Shown piece by piece: positions 1 through 7,066 of a stretch of DNA of 12,792 nt. The position numbers and the translations under genes are program-made. Source of the DNA: Planctomycetota bacterium (GTDB lineage: Bacteria; Planctomycetota; UBA1135; GCA-002686595); the NCBI GenBank assembly GCA_027623615.1, contig JAQBVH010000025.1, positions 1-12,792 on the forward strand. The letters are read 5' to 3'. Numbering within the stretch: position 1 is the first letter of the stretch; every line of letters begins with the position of its first letter. The notes below the pieces were generated by a model. That model saw only the letters and a program-made list of their open reading frames with translations, had not been told where the DNA came from and searched no databases.

Positions 1-459
1 CGGGCCCTCAGCGAGGATCAGGTCGCACCGGCGAGCCGTGAGCTGGCGGCGCTGGCGTTCGCGGACAATGAGGAGCGCCGGAGCTACCGGCGCTCCAAGC
101 TGCGGAACCAAGCCAGCGCCCGGGACTCCTCGGGCAAGCCTTGCGGGTATGGCGTGTTCGACGGGAACCCAGCTGCGTGCGAGTTCTGGAGCTGCGGCAC
201 GCTCGCGCTCGGGGATGGGGAGCTGATCGTCGTCCACAGCGACGGCGCCCAACCCCTGGTCGCGGTAGCGGGCTTCCGCGCGATCCTCCGGGAGTTCTGC
301 CGCACGGGGGACGCGGTGGCCGCCCAGCTCGCGTGCGGGGCACTCGACGTGCCGTTCGACGACGACGTCTCGCTGGCCGTGCTGGGCCCCCTCGTCCGCC
401 CACCGGCCCCGGGCTTCAGTCGAACAGATCGACCCGGTCCGCCACCACCGCCGGCGTGA
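1..459 (+). CDS. PP2C-family protein phosphatase, C-terminal part (5' end outside window)
   Basis: The frame is open from the first base and ends at TGA 457-459, giving 152 residues of a protein that begins left of the window. PP2C (PPM) phosphatases remove phosphate from Ser/Thr using two metal ions held by Asp residues. Visible signs are a beta-strand pair leading into H-S-D-G (codons 235-246), the position of the family's S/T-D-G metal-site motif, then a helix, and a closing D-D-D-V-S-L-A-V-L strand (from 358) matching the family's terminal D-D-x-[ST] motif. The upstream R-S-K-L-R-N...G-Y-G-V segment also fits the end of bacterial PP2C domains. A Pro-rich tail (six of the last eight residues) follows the domain and overlaps the convergent lipoprotein gene by 44 bases. 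The N-terminal metal-binding Asp residues cannot be seen, so activity is inferred. Probably cytosolic. Family assignment is fairly confident; the substrate is unknown. Confidence 0.66.
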   Translation, partial: RALSEDQVAPASRELAALAFADNEERRSYRRSKLRNQASARDSSGKPCGYGVFDGNPAACEFWSCGTLALGDGELIVVHSDGAQPLVAVAGFRAILREFCRTGDAVAAQLACGALDVPFDDDVSLAVLGPLVRPPAPGFSRTDRPGPPPPPA

Positions 460-3400
460 GCGCGTCGTCTCGACACCAGTACACGTCGAGGTCGATGTCG
501 CCGTCGAGGTCGACCAGGAGGCCCCAGGTCACGTCCGCCAGCGCATTGGCGGGTGCGGCGGGCATGCTCTCGGTCCCGTCCCCGGTCACGACGTAGTAGG
601 CCGAGGCCGACTCGTCGATCAGCAGGTAGTCCGGGATGCCGTCCTCGTTGTGGTCCAGCGCGGCCAGCTGGGTGAACGTGCCCGCGGGACCGGTGATGCC
701 GCGGCTGGTGAAGCTCATGCCGCCGTCGTTGCGGATGACCGAGAGGCCCAGGCTGGTCGCGAAGATCAGGTCCAGGTCACCGTCGTGGTCGTAGTCGACC
801 GCCGTGCTCGCGCCGGTCGTTCCACCCGGCGTCAGGGTGATCGCCAGGCTGAGGTTGCCGGCGCCGTCGTTGCGCCAGATCTGCGTGTCGCTGCCGCGCC
901 CGTAGATCAGGTCCAGGTCACCGTCGCGGTCCAGGTCCACGGAGGCGAGGGACTCGAGGCCGCTCGCGCTGGCCGTCTGGCCCGTCGCGCTGAACCAGCC
1001 GGCGCCATCGTTGGCCCACAGCTCCAGCTGCGACCCGTCGTCCTCGACCAGGTCGCCGTCGCCGTCGCCGTCGAGGTCGCCGACGTAGAACACCTCGCCC
1101 GGAAGCGCCTGGGCATGGGCGCTGAAGTTACCGAGCCCGTCGTTGACCCAGAGCACGTCCGGGAAGAGCGCCGTGGTCGACTGCAGGTAGTCGAGGTCGC
1201 CATCGCGGTCGGCGTCGAACAGCTGCCCGCCGTCGCCCATGAAGGCTCCGAAGGCCGAGAAGCTCGTCAGGCCGCCCGCCCCATCTCCGAGCAACACGTG
1301 CACGCCGCCCGTCGCGTCGTGCACGACCACGTCCGCCCTGCCGTCGCCGTTCACGTCGCCGTCGACCGCTCGAATGCTGCGGTAGGGGCCGTAGTCGACG
1401 CCCGTGTCCTCCCAGGCCGCGTTGGGCTGACCGCCCGCGAAGGAGGACAGGTACGTGCGGTGCGTGTGGGCGTCGTTGATCACGACGAGGTCCACGTCAC
1501 CGTCACCGTCGAGGCTGACGCAGAGCACGTCCGTCGCGTTGTCCGGCTCGCCGCGCCGCGGGTCCGGGCTGAACTGGCCGGTGCCGTCGTTGATCCAGAA
1601 GCGTTCGGCATCGAGGTACTTGGCGGTCACCGCGTCCACGTCACCGTCGCCGTCCAGGTCTCCCAGACACACCGCGCGGTGGTCGTTGTTGCCCAGGTAG
1701 TCCCAGGTCGCGCCGAAGGTGCCGTCCCCGGCACCGAGGACGACCTCGTTCTGGCCCACCACCGCGAAGAAGACGTCGAGGGCCCCGTCGCCGTTCAGGT
1801 CGGCGAGCGCCAGGTCGCGCACATCCGTCAAGGTCACCGTGTCGCCGGCCGAGAAGCCGCCCGCGCCATCATTCAGCCAGACGCGCGAGTGGTCTCCGGC
1901 GTTCCCCGCCACCAGGTCGACGTCGCCGTCCTGATCCAGGTCGCCCGCGCAGAGCGCGACGGTCGAGGCAGCACCGAGCGCCAGACCGCTCGCGCTGAAG
2001 GTGCCGCTGCCATCGTTCCACCAAACCGTGTTGGCCTGGGAGTTCGTGTTCCCGAAGGCCGCATCCCAGTCACCATCCCGGTCCGCGTCGAAGAGCACGA
2101 CCGCGCGGCTGGCCGCCGCCCCGAGGCGCTGGCCGGAGTCCGAGAGGTTGCCAGCCCCGTCGTTGATCCACACCTGGTTCGCGCCCTGGATGGCGAGCAC
2201 GAGGTCGAGGTCGCCATCGCCGTCCAGGTCGGCGAGGGCCACGTCGCGGGTGTCGTCGGTTCCCAGAGCCTGGGCCAGCGTCCAGCCGCCCGCGCCATCA
2301 CCGGCGAAGCGCTGGTTCGCGGTCGCATCGCTCGTCGCGACGACCAGGTCCTGGTCGCCGTCACCATCGAGGTCGCCGGTCACGCCGCGGGTCGTCGCCC
2401 CGCTGCCGCCGGCCAGGGCTGGGAGCGCCACGAAGCCGGGCGAGAGGTCCTTGGGTCCCGAGGCGGCCGCGTCGCGCCCCGTGAGGCTGTCTTCGATCGC
2501 GTTGGGAGCCATCGCGACCGAGATGTCGAGACCGCCGGGCCGCAGCGCGGAGATCGCCCCAGCGTCGAACGCGCCGCGCGTACGAAGGGTCGGGTTCGTA
2601 CCCAGGGTGACGACGACCGAGTGCAGCTCGGGCCCTTGCGCCACCGTCGCGCCACCACCGAAGGTGTCGCCAACCACGGGCAGCTCGAGGTCGCCCGTTC
2701 CAGCGCTGTTGACGTCCATGTCCTTGTCGAACAGGAGGTACAGCTCGTCCCCCGCGTCGATGACCGCGTTCACGTTCACGTCCAGGTAGCTGATCGGGTC
2801 GACCAGCCGCAGGTTCGTGATCATGAAGTCCGCCAGGGAGACGCTCGGGGCGGAGGTGTTGCCCGCGCCGTCGGTCGCGATCACGCGCATGCGCATCTGC
2901 GTGCCGTCCGGTGCATAGCCCGTCGACCAGGAGTGCGCGCCCGTGTCGGCCAGGTCGCTCCCCACCTCGAGATCGAAGTTCGCGCCCCCATCGGTCGAGA
3001 TCGACAGGTCGACCTCACTCGGGTTCGCGTCGTTCGTGATCCAGGTGATCGTGCGCATCAGGTCCCAGTCCTCTCCGCCGAGCGGGGAGGTGAGGCTGAC
3101 GGTGGGTGCCGTGTTGTCGAGCTCGAAGTTCGCTGCGGAGAAGACCTCGTCGCTGCGGTTGCCGGCCTTGTCCGTCGCGATCAGGTTGATGCGATAGCTC
3201 GCCCCGTCGCTCTCGCTCGAGGTGTCCCAGGTGTACACGCCGTCGTCCTGGGCTGCGACGCCGACGGGGATGTCGTAGCTCGCGCCGCCGTTCGCCGAGA
3301 CGACCAGGTCCACGTGGTCGGGGTTCGCGTCCGTCGTCGTCCACAGGATGTCGCGGCTGCCGCCCCACAGTTCGCCGCCGTCCGGCGTCGTGAGCACCGC

Positions 3401-3769
3401 CACCGGCGCGGTGTTGTCGAGGGTGAACTCCCCGCTGACCAGCACCTCGCCGGTCGCGATCTTGCGCACGCGCACCCGGTACTCCGCGCCGTCAGAGTGA
3501 CCCGCGGTGTTCCAGGCGTAGGAGCCATCATCGGCCGTGGAGACCACGATCGACGCGCCATAGGACAGGCCGCCGTCGTCCGAGACCTCGATCGACACGT
3601 TCCCTCCGCTGGAGAACGTCGTCCACTGCACCACGCGACTGCCGGACCAGAAGGTGCCCGCGGCCGGTGCACTCACGCGCGGCGACCCGCCGCCCGCGCC
3701 ACCTCCGCCTCCGCAGGCGGACAGAACAGAGCCGAGCAGGCACAGGCCAAGGGTGGAGAGCAGACGCAT
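416..3769 (-). CDS. Secreted lipoprotein with three Ig-like repeats and 14 FG-GAP/VCBS calcium-binding repeats
   Basis: The product has 1117 residues. The ATG at 3769 was chosen because it begins a lipoprotein signal peptide with lipobox L-S-A-C (Cys19) followed by a Gly-rich linker; the frame stays open for 58 more codons upstream, but those residues would bury the signal. No Shine-Dalgarno sequence precedes it; the leader is pyrimidine-rich. Residues 30-319 form three Ig-like repeats (W-x-x-G-x-R-x-[IV]-x-W, later D-N-T-A-P junctions). Residues 320-455 are an Ig/SbsA-like spacer (L-F-D-K-D-M-D). Residues 463-1095 hold 14 D-x-D-x-D-G-D-x-D type repeats, 46-51 residues apart, mostly paired with W-x-N-D-G-x-G. 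Such repeats build calcium-bound beta-propeller blades; 14 would suit two seven-bladed propellers. No catalytic domain or C-terminal sorting signal is seen. Likely a surface-anchored adhesive or scaffold protein; the ligand is unknown. It lies alone, downstream of a terminator, so it is probably transcribed separately. Confidence 0.9.
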   Translation of the reverse strand: MRLLSTLGLCLLGSVLSACGGGGGAGGGSPRVSAPAAGTFWSGSRVVQWTTFSSGGNVSIEVSDDGGLSYGASIVVSTADDGSYAWNTAGHSDGAEYRVRVRKIATGEVLVSGEFTLDNTAPVAVLTTPDGGELWGGSRDILWTTTDANPDHVDLVVSANGGASYDIPVGVAAQDDGVYTWDTSSESDGASYRINLIATDKAGNRSDEVFSAANFELDNTAPTVSLTSPLGGEDWDLMRTITWITNDANPSEVDLSISTDGGANFDLEVGSDLADTGAHSWSTGYAPDGTQMRMRVIATDGAGNTSAPSVSLADFMITNLRLVDPISYLDVNVNAVIDAGDELYLLFDKDMDVNSAGTGDLELPVVGDTFGGGATVAQGPELHSVVVTLGTNPTLRTRGAFDAGAISALRPGGLDISVAMAPNAIEDSLTGRDAAASGPKDLSPGFVALPALAGGSGATTRGVTGDLDGDGDQDLVVATSDATANQRFAGDGAGGWTLAQALGTDDTRDVALADLDGDGDLDLVLAIQGANQVWINDGAGNLSDSGQRLGAAASRAVVLFDADRDGDWDAAFGNTNSQANTVWWNDGSGTFSASGLALGAASTVALCAGDLDQDGDVDLVAGNAGDHSRVWLNDGAGGFSAGDTVTLTDVRDLALADLNGDGALDVFFAVVGQNEVVLGAGDGTFGATWDYLGNNDHRAVCLGDLDGDGDVDAVTAKYLDAERFWINDGTGQFSPDPRRGEPDNATDVLCVSLDGDGDVDLVVINDAHTHRTYLSSFAGGQPNAAWEDTGVDYGPYRSIRAVDGDVNGDGRADVVVHDATGGVHVLLGDGAGGLTSFSAFGAFMGDGGQLFDADRDGDLDYLQSTTALFPDVLWVNDGLGNFSAHAQALPGEVFYVGDLDGDGDGDLVEDDGSQLELWANDGAGWFSATGQTASASGLESLASVDLDRDGDLDLIYGRGSDTQIWRNDGAGNLSLAITLTPGGTTGASTAVDYDHDGDLDLIFATSLGLSVIRNDGGMSFTSRGITGPAGTFTQLAALDHNEDGIPDYLLIDESASAYYVVTGDGTESMPAAPANALADVTWGLLVDLDGDIDLDVYWCRDDALTPAVVADRVDLFD
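485..2383 (-). repeat. 14 tandem VCBS/FG-GAP coding repeats, about 141 bp per unit
   Basis: The stretch codes for 14 copies of a roughly 47-residue unit within the lipoprotein gene. Each unit shows a GTC-rich block on the + strand that encodes the acidic calcium loop (centres near residues 467, 514, 561, 610, 657, 704, 752, 803, 852, 898, 945, 992, 1039 and 1087). Repeats 7 (S for the first Asp), 8, 13 and 14 (I for a Gly) deviate most from the consensus. The DNA is similar between units only around the loop codons, so the array is old and diverged rather than a recent expansion. Confidence 0.85.
2813..3682 (-). repeat. Three tandem Ig-like domain coding repeats
   Basis: Residues 30-118, 122-219 and 222-319 of the lipoprotein align with each other. 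Copies 2 and 3 share D-N-T-A-P, G-G-E-x-W, I-x-W-x-T-x-D-A-N-P, V-D-L and G-G-A-x-[YF]-D in the same order. Copy 1 is more diverged but keeps the W-x-G-S-R-x-V-x-W strand and the D-D-G-G-L-S-Y segment. The domains probably act as stalk modules lifting the propeller part away from the lipid anchor. Confidence 0.7.
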
Positions 3770-3944
3770 GGTGGACGTGGGGAGGGGGGAGCCGATGGGA
3801 CAACCGACTCCTTCGTCGTCTCTCCCCGAGGCGCTCCTGAACGCTGTCTCGAATCGAGTCACCTCGGAACGCGTGGTCGGCCCGTGCGGACCCACCCACC
3901 CGGGAGACCGGGGCGCCCTCCAGCCGGTCGCGGGAGACTCCACG
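3770..3944. promoter_or_regulatory. Intergenic leader of the lipoprotein gene, no clear promoter
   Basis: This 175-base gap must hold the promoter of the leftward lipoprotein gene, because a strong terminator closes the unit to its right. I find no convincing -35/-10 pair on the minus strand. The only structure is an imperfect inverted repeat at 3846-3860 (two 7-base arms around one base, one mismatched pair), about 77 bases upstream of the start, which could be an operator. Placement is inference from gene order. Confidence 0.3.
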
Positions 3945-3970
3945 AAAAAGGCCCCGCCGCAGCGGGGCCT
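3945..3970 (-). terminator. Intrinsic terminator of the propeller/DUF6288-like operon
   Basis: Read on the minus strand, a perfect 9-bp stem (AGGCCCCGC paired with GCGGGGCCT, arms 3962-3970 and 3949-3957) with a 4-base loop is followed immediately by a run of T (five A on the + strand, 3945-3949, the innermost doubling as the last stem pair). It sits 28 bases past the stop codon of the propeller gene. This is a textbook Rho-independent terminator and separates that unit from the lipoprotein gene. Confidence 0.88.
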
Positions 3971-3997
3971 CTCTTCTCTCCTCCTCAGGCGCTCCGG

Positions 3998-5539
3998 CTA
4001 CTCGAACAGGATCGTGATCGCGTCCGTCAGGTTCGAGGTGTTGCCGTCCCGGAACCACAGCTGGAAGTTCCACGAGTCCCCCGGCTGCAGCAGGCCGCCG
4101 GGCGGGCTCGGGAGCTGCCCGGCGCCGCCCCCGGTCACCCCGCTCACCACATCGGTGACGATCATCCCGCCCGGACCGGCGCTGCCCACGTCGGCCACGT
4201 ACCGACCCGGCGCCGGCGTCGAGCCGCCGAGGCACAGCCGCCCGCCGCTACCCGGCGGCTGGATCACGCCGTTGCCGTTGCCGATCAACAGGTACCCGAA
4301 CACGTTCGGCGGTAGCTGGGTCGCGATCAGGTTCACGCTGCCACCGAGGTCACAGCCGTCCGCGTCGATCAGCGCCGAGAACCCCGAGCTGTTGAACAGG
4401 GCCGGCGAGCAGTACCGGTTCTGGGGGCAGCCCCCGTAGCGGAAGGTGTAGACCGCGCCAGCCTGCGGGCTGCCCGCATCGTTCCCCGGCGCGCCCGCGT
4501 GGGCGCCCCAGACGTTCGCTGCGACCGCGCTGGCGTAGAGGTCGGCGTTGACCAGGTCGCTCGGTTGGATCACGTCGATCATGCGCCCGTCGTTCGAATC
4601 GAACACGTAGGCCGTGCCGATCCCGAACGTGTCTTGATGGCCCACCACGACCCGCGTACCGGACACGGCGATGCCATGGCCGAAGCCGGTCGAGGGTCCG
4701 GGCGGCGCCAGCTCGAGCTTCGGAGTCCCGCCGAGGTCGAACACGTACACGCGCTCGTTCCCGGGCGACTGCACGACGATGTGCGGGATGTCCACGGCCA
4801 CGCTCGTCCCGAAGCCCCCCAGACAGCCGCAGGGTGAGGCGATCATGCCCGCTTCGAAGTTGACGGTCAGGTCGAGCAGGTGGACCCGCCCCTCCAGCGA
4901 TCCGAAGTACCCCGGCTCGCCGATGACCGCGATGTTGCCGTCCAGCGCGACATCGAGGCCATAGTGTGCGTTCGCAACCGGCGGGTCCGCCTTGCGCTTG
5001 AACAGGAAGGCGCCGCTCTGGGTGTCGTAGACGTAGACCGCACCGCTGTTCAGCGCGCCCTCATCGTCGTCCGGCGCCGCGACGAGCACGTACGAATCGC
5101 TGATGCCCACGCTGCTGCCAAACCCATCATCGGCGGCAGGGACCGGAGCTTGCAGCTCGTGCACTTGGGCCCCCGAAGCCGCGTCGAACACGTAGACCGA
5201 GCGCGTGTTGGTCGAGGTGTCGTGCATACCCGCCGCGATCCAATTCAGGTGCACGTCCACGGACCCGCCCAGGTGGTCGCCCGGGCTGGCATTTGTGGCC
5301 ACGAGCTTGGCGTGGTGCACTCCGCCGGGCTGCGTTGTGACGTAGACGGCGCCCGCATCGGCGCCCTGGTCGTCGTCCCAGGGAGCTCCGGTCACCAGCC
5401 AGGGGTTGTTGGCGGCAACGGCGATGCCGAAGTGGTCACCACTGCCCAGACCCGGGGGCTGGAACTTCGCGTGCTGGTCGTATTGGGCGAGGGCCGGGAG
5501 GGCGCAGCAGAGCAGCGCGAGGGAGGTGCGTACGAGCAT
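3998..5539 (-). CDS. Secreted seven-repeat FG-GAP beta-propeller protein with C-terminal Cys-rich planctomycete-type domain
   Basis: The product has 513 residues. The ATG at 5539 starts a clear Sec signal peptide (M-L-V-R, hydrophobic core, cleavage after A-L-A, about residue 18); a GGAGG lies only 2 bases upstream, unusually close. Seven FG-GAP_3-like repeats follow, at about residues 35-82, 87-130, 138-182, 191-228, 241-277, 285-322 and 331-368. They show the pattern F-G-x-[SA]-V-A-[hydrophobic]-x-x-x-x-x-[IV]-V-x-[GA]-x-P and G-x-[AV]-Y-V-[FY]-D, without the D-x-D-G-D calcium loops of the lipoprotein next door. Seven blades would close one propeller. Residues 371-513 form a separate domain with Cys371, 377, 396 and 436, F-G-Y-L-L-x-G, L-C-L-G-G and a final W-N-F-Q-L-W-F-R-D...S-N-L-T-D strand pair, also found at the N-terminus of the esterase-like protein. 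It is the second gene of an operon, 35 bases after the PDZ/toroid gene. The propeller's partner is unknown. Confidence 0.88.
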   Translation of the reverse strand: MLVRTSLALLCCALPALAQYDQHAKFQPPGLGSGDHFGIAVAANNPWLVTGAPWDDDQGADAGAVYVTTQPGGVHHAKLVATNASPGDHLGGSVDVHLNWIAAGMHDTSTNTRSVYVFDAASGAQVHELQAPVPAADDGFGSSVGISDSYVLVAAPDDDEGALNSGAVYVYDTQSGAFLFKRKADPPVANAHYGLDVALDGNIAVIGEPGYFGSLEGRVHLLDLTVNFEAGMIASPCGCLGGFGTSVAVDIPHIVVQSPGNERVYVFDLGGTPKLELAPPGPSTGFGHGIAVSGTRVVVGHQDTFGIGTAYVFDSNDGRMIDVIQPSDLVNADLYASAVAANVWGAHAGAPGNDAGSPQAGAVYTFRYGGCPQNRYCSPALFNSSGFSALIDADGCDLGGSVNLIATQLPPNVFGYLLIGNGNGVIQPPGSGGRLCLGGSTPAPGRYVADVGSAGPGGMIVTDVVSGVTGGGAGQLPSPPGGLLQPGDSWNFQLWFRDGNTSNLTDAITILFE

Positions 5540-5574
5540 GTCCTCCACGATAGGGTCGCGCCGCCGCAGGTGTT

Positions 5575-6987
5575 TCACTCCGCGCCAGTGATGCGCAGAG
5601 CCCGGTGCTGCATCGCGAAGATCAGGGCAAAGGTCGCGATCGCCGACAGCCGCGGGGCCGCGCCGTAGTCCTGCGCCGTGTTGTCCCGGTTGGGCTGGTA
5701 GTAGAAGTGCCCCTCCGGGGTGCGGCTGAGGGCGAAGTACCAGCGGTTCTCGTCCAACAGATTGCGCAGGTGCTGCTCCTCGAGGCCAGCTCCGAGGGTC
5801 GCCCACGCAACGCCGATCAACGGGCAGGCGTGGGTGTCCGGATAGGTGTCGGGGTGCGTGCCGATGCAGGCGGCGTTGCGGAGCGCGACCTTCCGATACG
5901 CCTCCGGCTCGAGCGGGCTCGTGGCATGGGCCAGGGCCGAGATGCCGGTGCGTCCCATGTCCGCGTAGCCCGCGCCTCCGTTGCCGTCCTTGTACCAGAC
6001 GTAGCCTTGGCTGTTCGTGCCCTTGGCGAGGAACGCCGCGGCGCGGCCGTGCACGTCCTCGTCGATCTCGACGCCGCACTCGGCGATCAACCCGAGGGCG
6101 AGCATCGCCTGGCCGGTGATCATGCAAATCGGCCCGTAGCCGTTCTGGCCGTCCTGACGCCAGGGCGCGTGACCCCAACCGCCACGCGGTGATTCCGCGT
6201 CCGCGAGCCAGTTGGCGATGTCATCGAGCTCCTGCAGGACCCAGCGCTCCCTGGTCTTGAGGTGGTACTCGGCGAGCGCCACGCCGTAGAGCGTCTGGCG
6301 CCAGCACGAGTGGCCGTTCCAGTCGACCTCGCGCTGCGTGAGCTTGGCCATGGCCTTCGCCGCCTTCTCCGCCGCGCGCTGATGATCGCGCTTCTCGCTC
6401 GAGAGCAGGGCCAGCATGGCGAAGGCGTTGATGTGCGGGCGTCCGTGCCACAGCCCGTTGTCCTGCTGTCGCTCGAGCAGCTCGGCGTAGAGCTGCGCGA
6501 GCACCGCCTTGCTCTTGTCGCACTCGAACGGGAAGCCCTCCGCGTAGCTGCCAATCTTCGCCGGCAGCTTGAGGGTCACCTCGCGCTGCTCACCGTCCCG
6601 TTCGACGAGCAACTCGAGCTTGCCGTCGCCCGCGAGCGCCTTCTCGATCGCATCGCCGCAGAACTGGATCGGCCCGAAGTACCCGAACACCTCCATGCCG
6701 TAGCCGAAGCGATGGCTGTTCTCCCAGCGCTCCCCGAACGAGCCGACGATCCGGTCACCCACCAGCAGCTGCTTGTGCGCCGGTGTGCGGTCGAACACGT
6801 GGGTCACCTGCAGGGCACGCGGGTCGTCCTTGGTGATCTTGGCCCGCGCGCCGGTGATGCCGAGGTTCAGGAACCACCCGGGCACGGCCGCATCCGGACC
6901 GACCTTGGTCGTGACGGTCCAGGCCGACTCGATGTCGGCCGCGGCGGGTGTCCCGAGGAGCAGCAGGGTGATGAGGAGAGAGCGCAC
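5575..6987 (-). CDS. Secreted PDZ plus alpha/alpha-toroid protein (DUF6288-like)
   Basis: The product has 470 residues. I chose the GTG at 6987: it follows GGAAGG by 3 bases and begins a signal peptide (M-R-S-L-L-I-T-L-L-L-L, cleavage near P-A-A-A, residue 17). An earlier ATG in the frame would overlap the divergent gene and bury the signal. Residues 37-143 look like a PDZ domain: L-N-L-G-I-T-G-A-R, a ligand-loop-like strand, then L-L-V-G-D-R-I-V-G-S and L-V-E-R-D-G-E. Residues 150-470 are helical repeats with Q-Q-D-N-G-L-W, G-G-W-G-H, G-Y-G-P and G-Y-x-D-M-G-R-T-G, as in prenyltransferase/terpene-cyclase-type alpha/alpha toroids. From memory this architecture matches DUF6288 proteins, which have no assigned reaction. 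There is no DxDD or QW signature of a true cyclase. Probably periplasmic, first gene of a two-gene operon with the propeller protein. Confidence 0.83.
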   Translation of the reverse strand: MRSLLITLLLLGTPAAADIESAWTVTTKVGPDAAVPGWFLNLGITGARAKITKDDPRALQVTHVFDRTPAHKQLLVGDRIVGSFGERWENSHRFGYGMEVFGYFGPIQFCGDAIEKALAGDGKLELLVERDGEQREVTLKLPAKIGSYAEGFPFECDKSKAVLAQLYAELLERQQDNGLWHGRPHINAFAMLALLSSEKRDHQRAAEKAAKAMAKLTQREVDWNGHSCWRQTLYGVALAEYHLKTRERWVLQELDDIANWLADAESPRGGWGHAPWRQDGQNGYGPICMITGQAMLALGLIAECGVEIDEDVHGRAAAFLAKGTNSQGYVWYKDGNGGAGYADMGRTGISALAHATSPLEPEAYRKVALRNAACIGTHPDTYPDTHACPLIGVAWATLGAGLEEQHLRNLLDENRWYFALSRTPEGHFYYQPNRDNTAQDYGAAPRLSAIATFALIFAMQHRALRITGAE

Positions 6988-7066
6988 GACCCTTCCGTAC
7001 CCCCACCCGCGGATCGAGTCGACAAGCGACCCGCAGTTCGTCACCAAGTCGCCCGAGGTCCCTAGC
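6988..7066. promoter_or_regulatory. Divergent intergenic region between the PDZ/toroid operon and the hydrolase-fold gene
   Basis: Two genes start outward from this 79-base gap, so both promoters must lie in or near it and could be co-regulated. It contains GGAAGG (minus strand) serving the GTG at 6987 and GAGG (7055-7058) 8 bases before the ATG at 7067. I cannot pick out convincing -35/-10 hexamers on either strand. Confidence 0.4.

Noticed and set aside
485..2383. Regular spaced repeats that could suggest a CRISPR-like array
   Set aside because: The periodicity of about 141 bp is coding, matches FG-GAP/VCBS units, and the repeat DNA is not identical between units.
3770..3943. 58-codon N-terminal extension of the lipoprotein
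   Set aside because: It would place about 58 polar residues before a perfect lipoprotein signal and lipobox, and the residues look like translated intergenic DNA.
650..4315. A very long open frame (about 1,220 codons) on the + strand, opposite the FG-GAP lipoprotein gene
   Set aside because: It is a by-product of high GC and the repetitive GTC-rich repeat codons. The translation is Arg/Val/Ala-rich with no domain, it spans an intergenic region and a strong terminator, and the minus-strand frame has a signal peptide and clear repeats.
5540..6178. Extension of the propeller protein into the upstream gene
   Set aside because: The extra residues are a frame-shifted reading of the PDZ/toroid gene; the ATG at 5539 begins a clean signal peptide.
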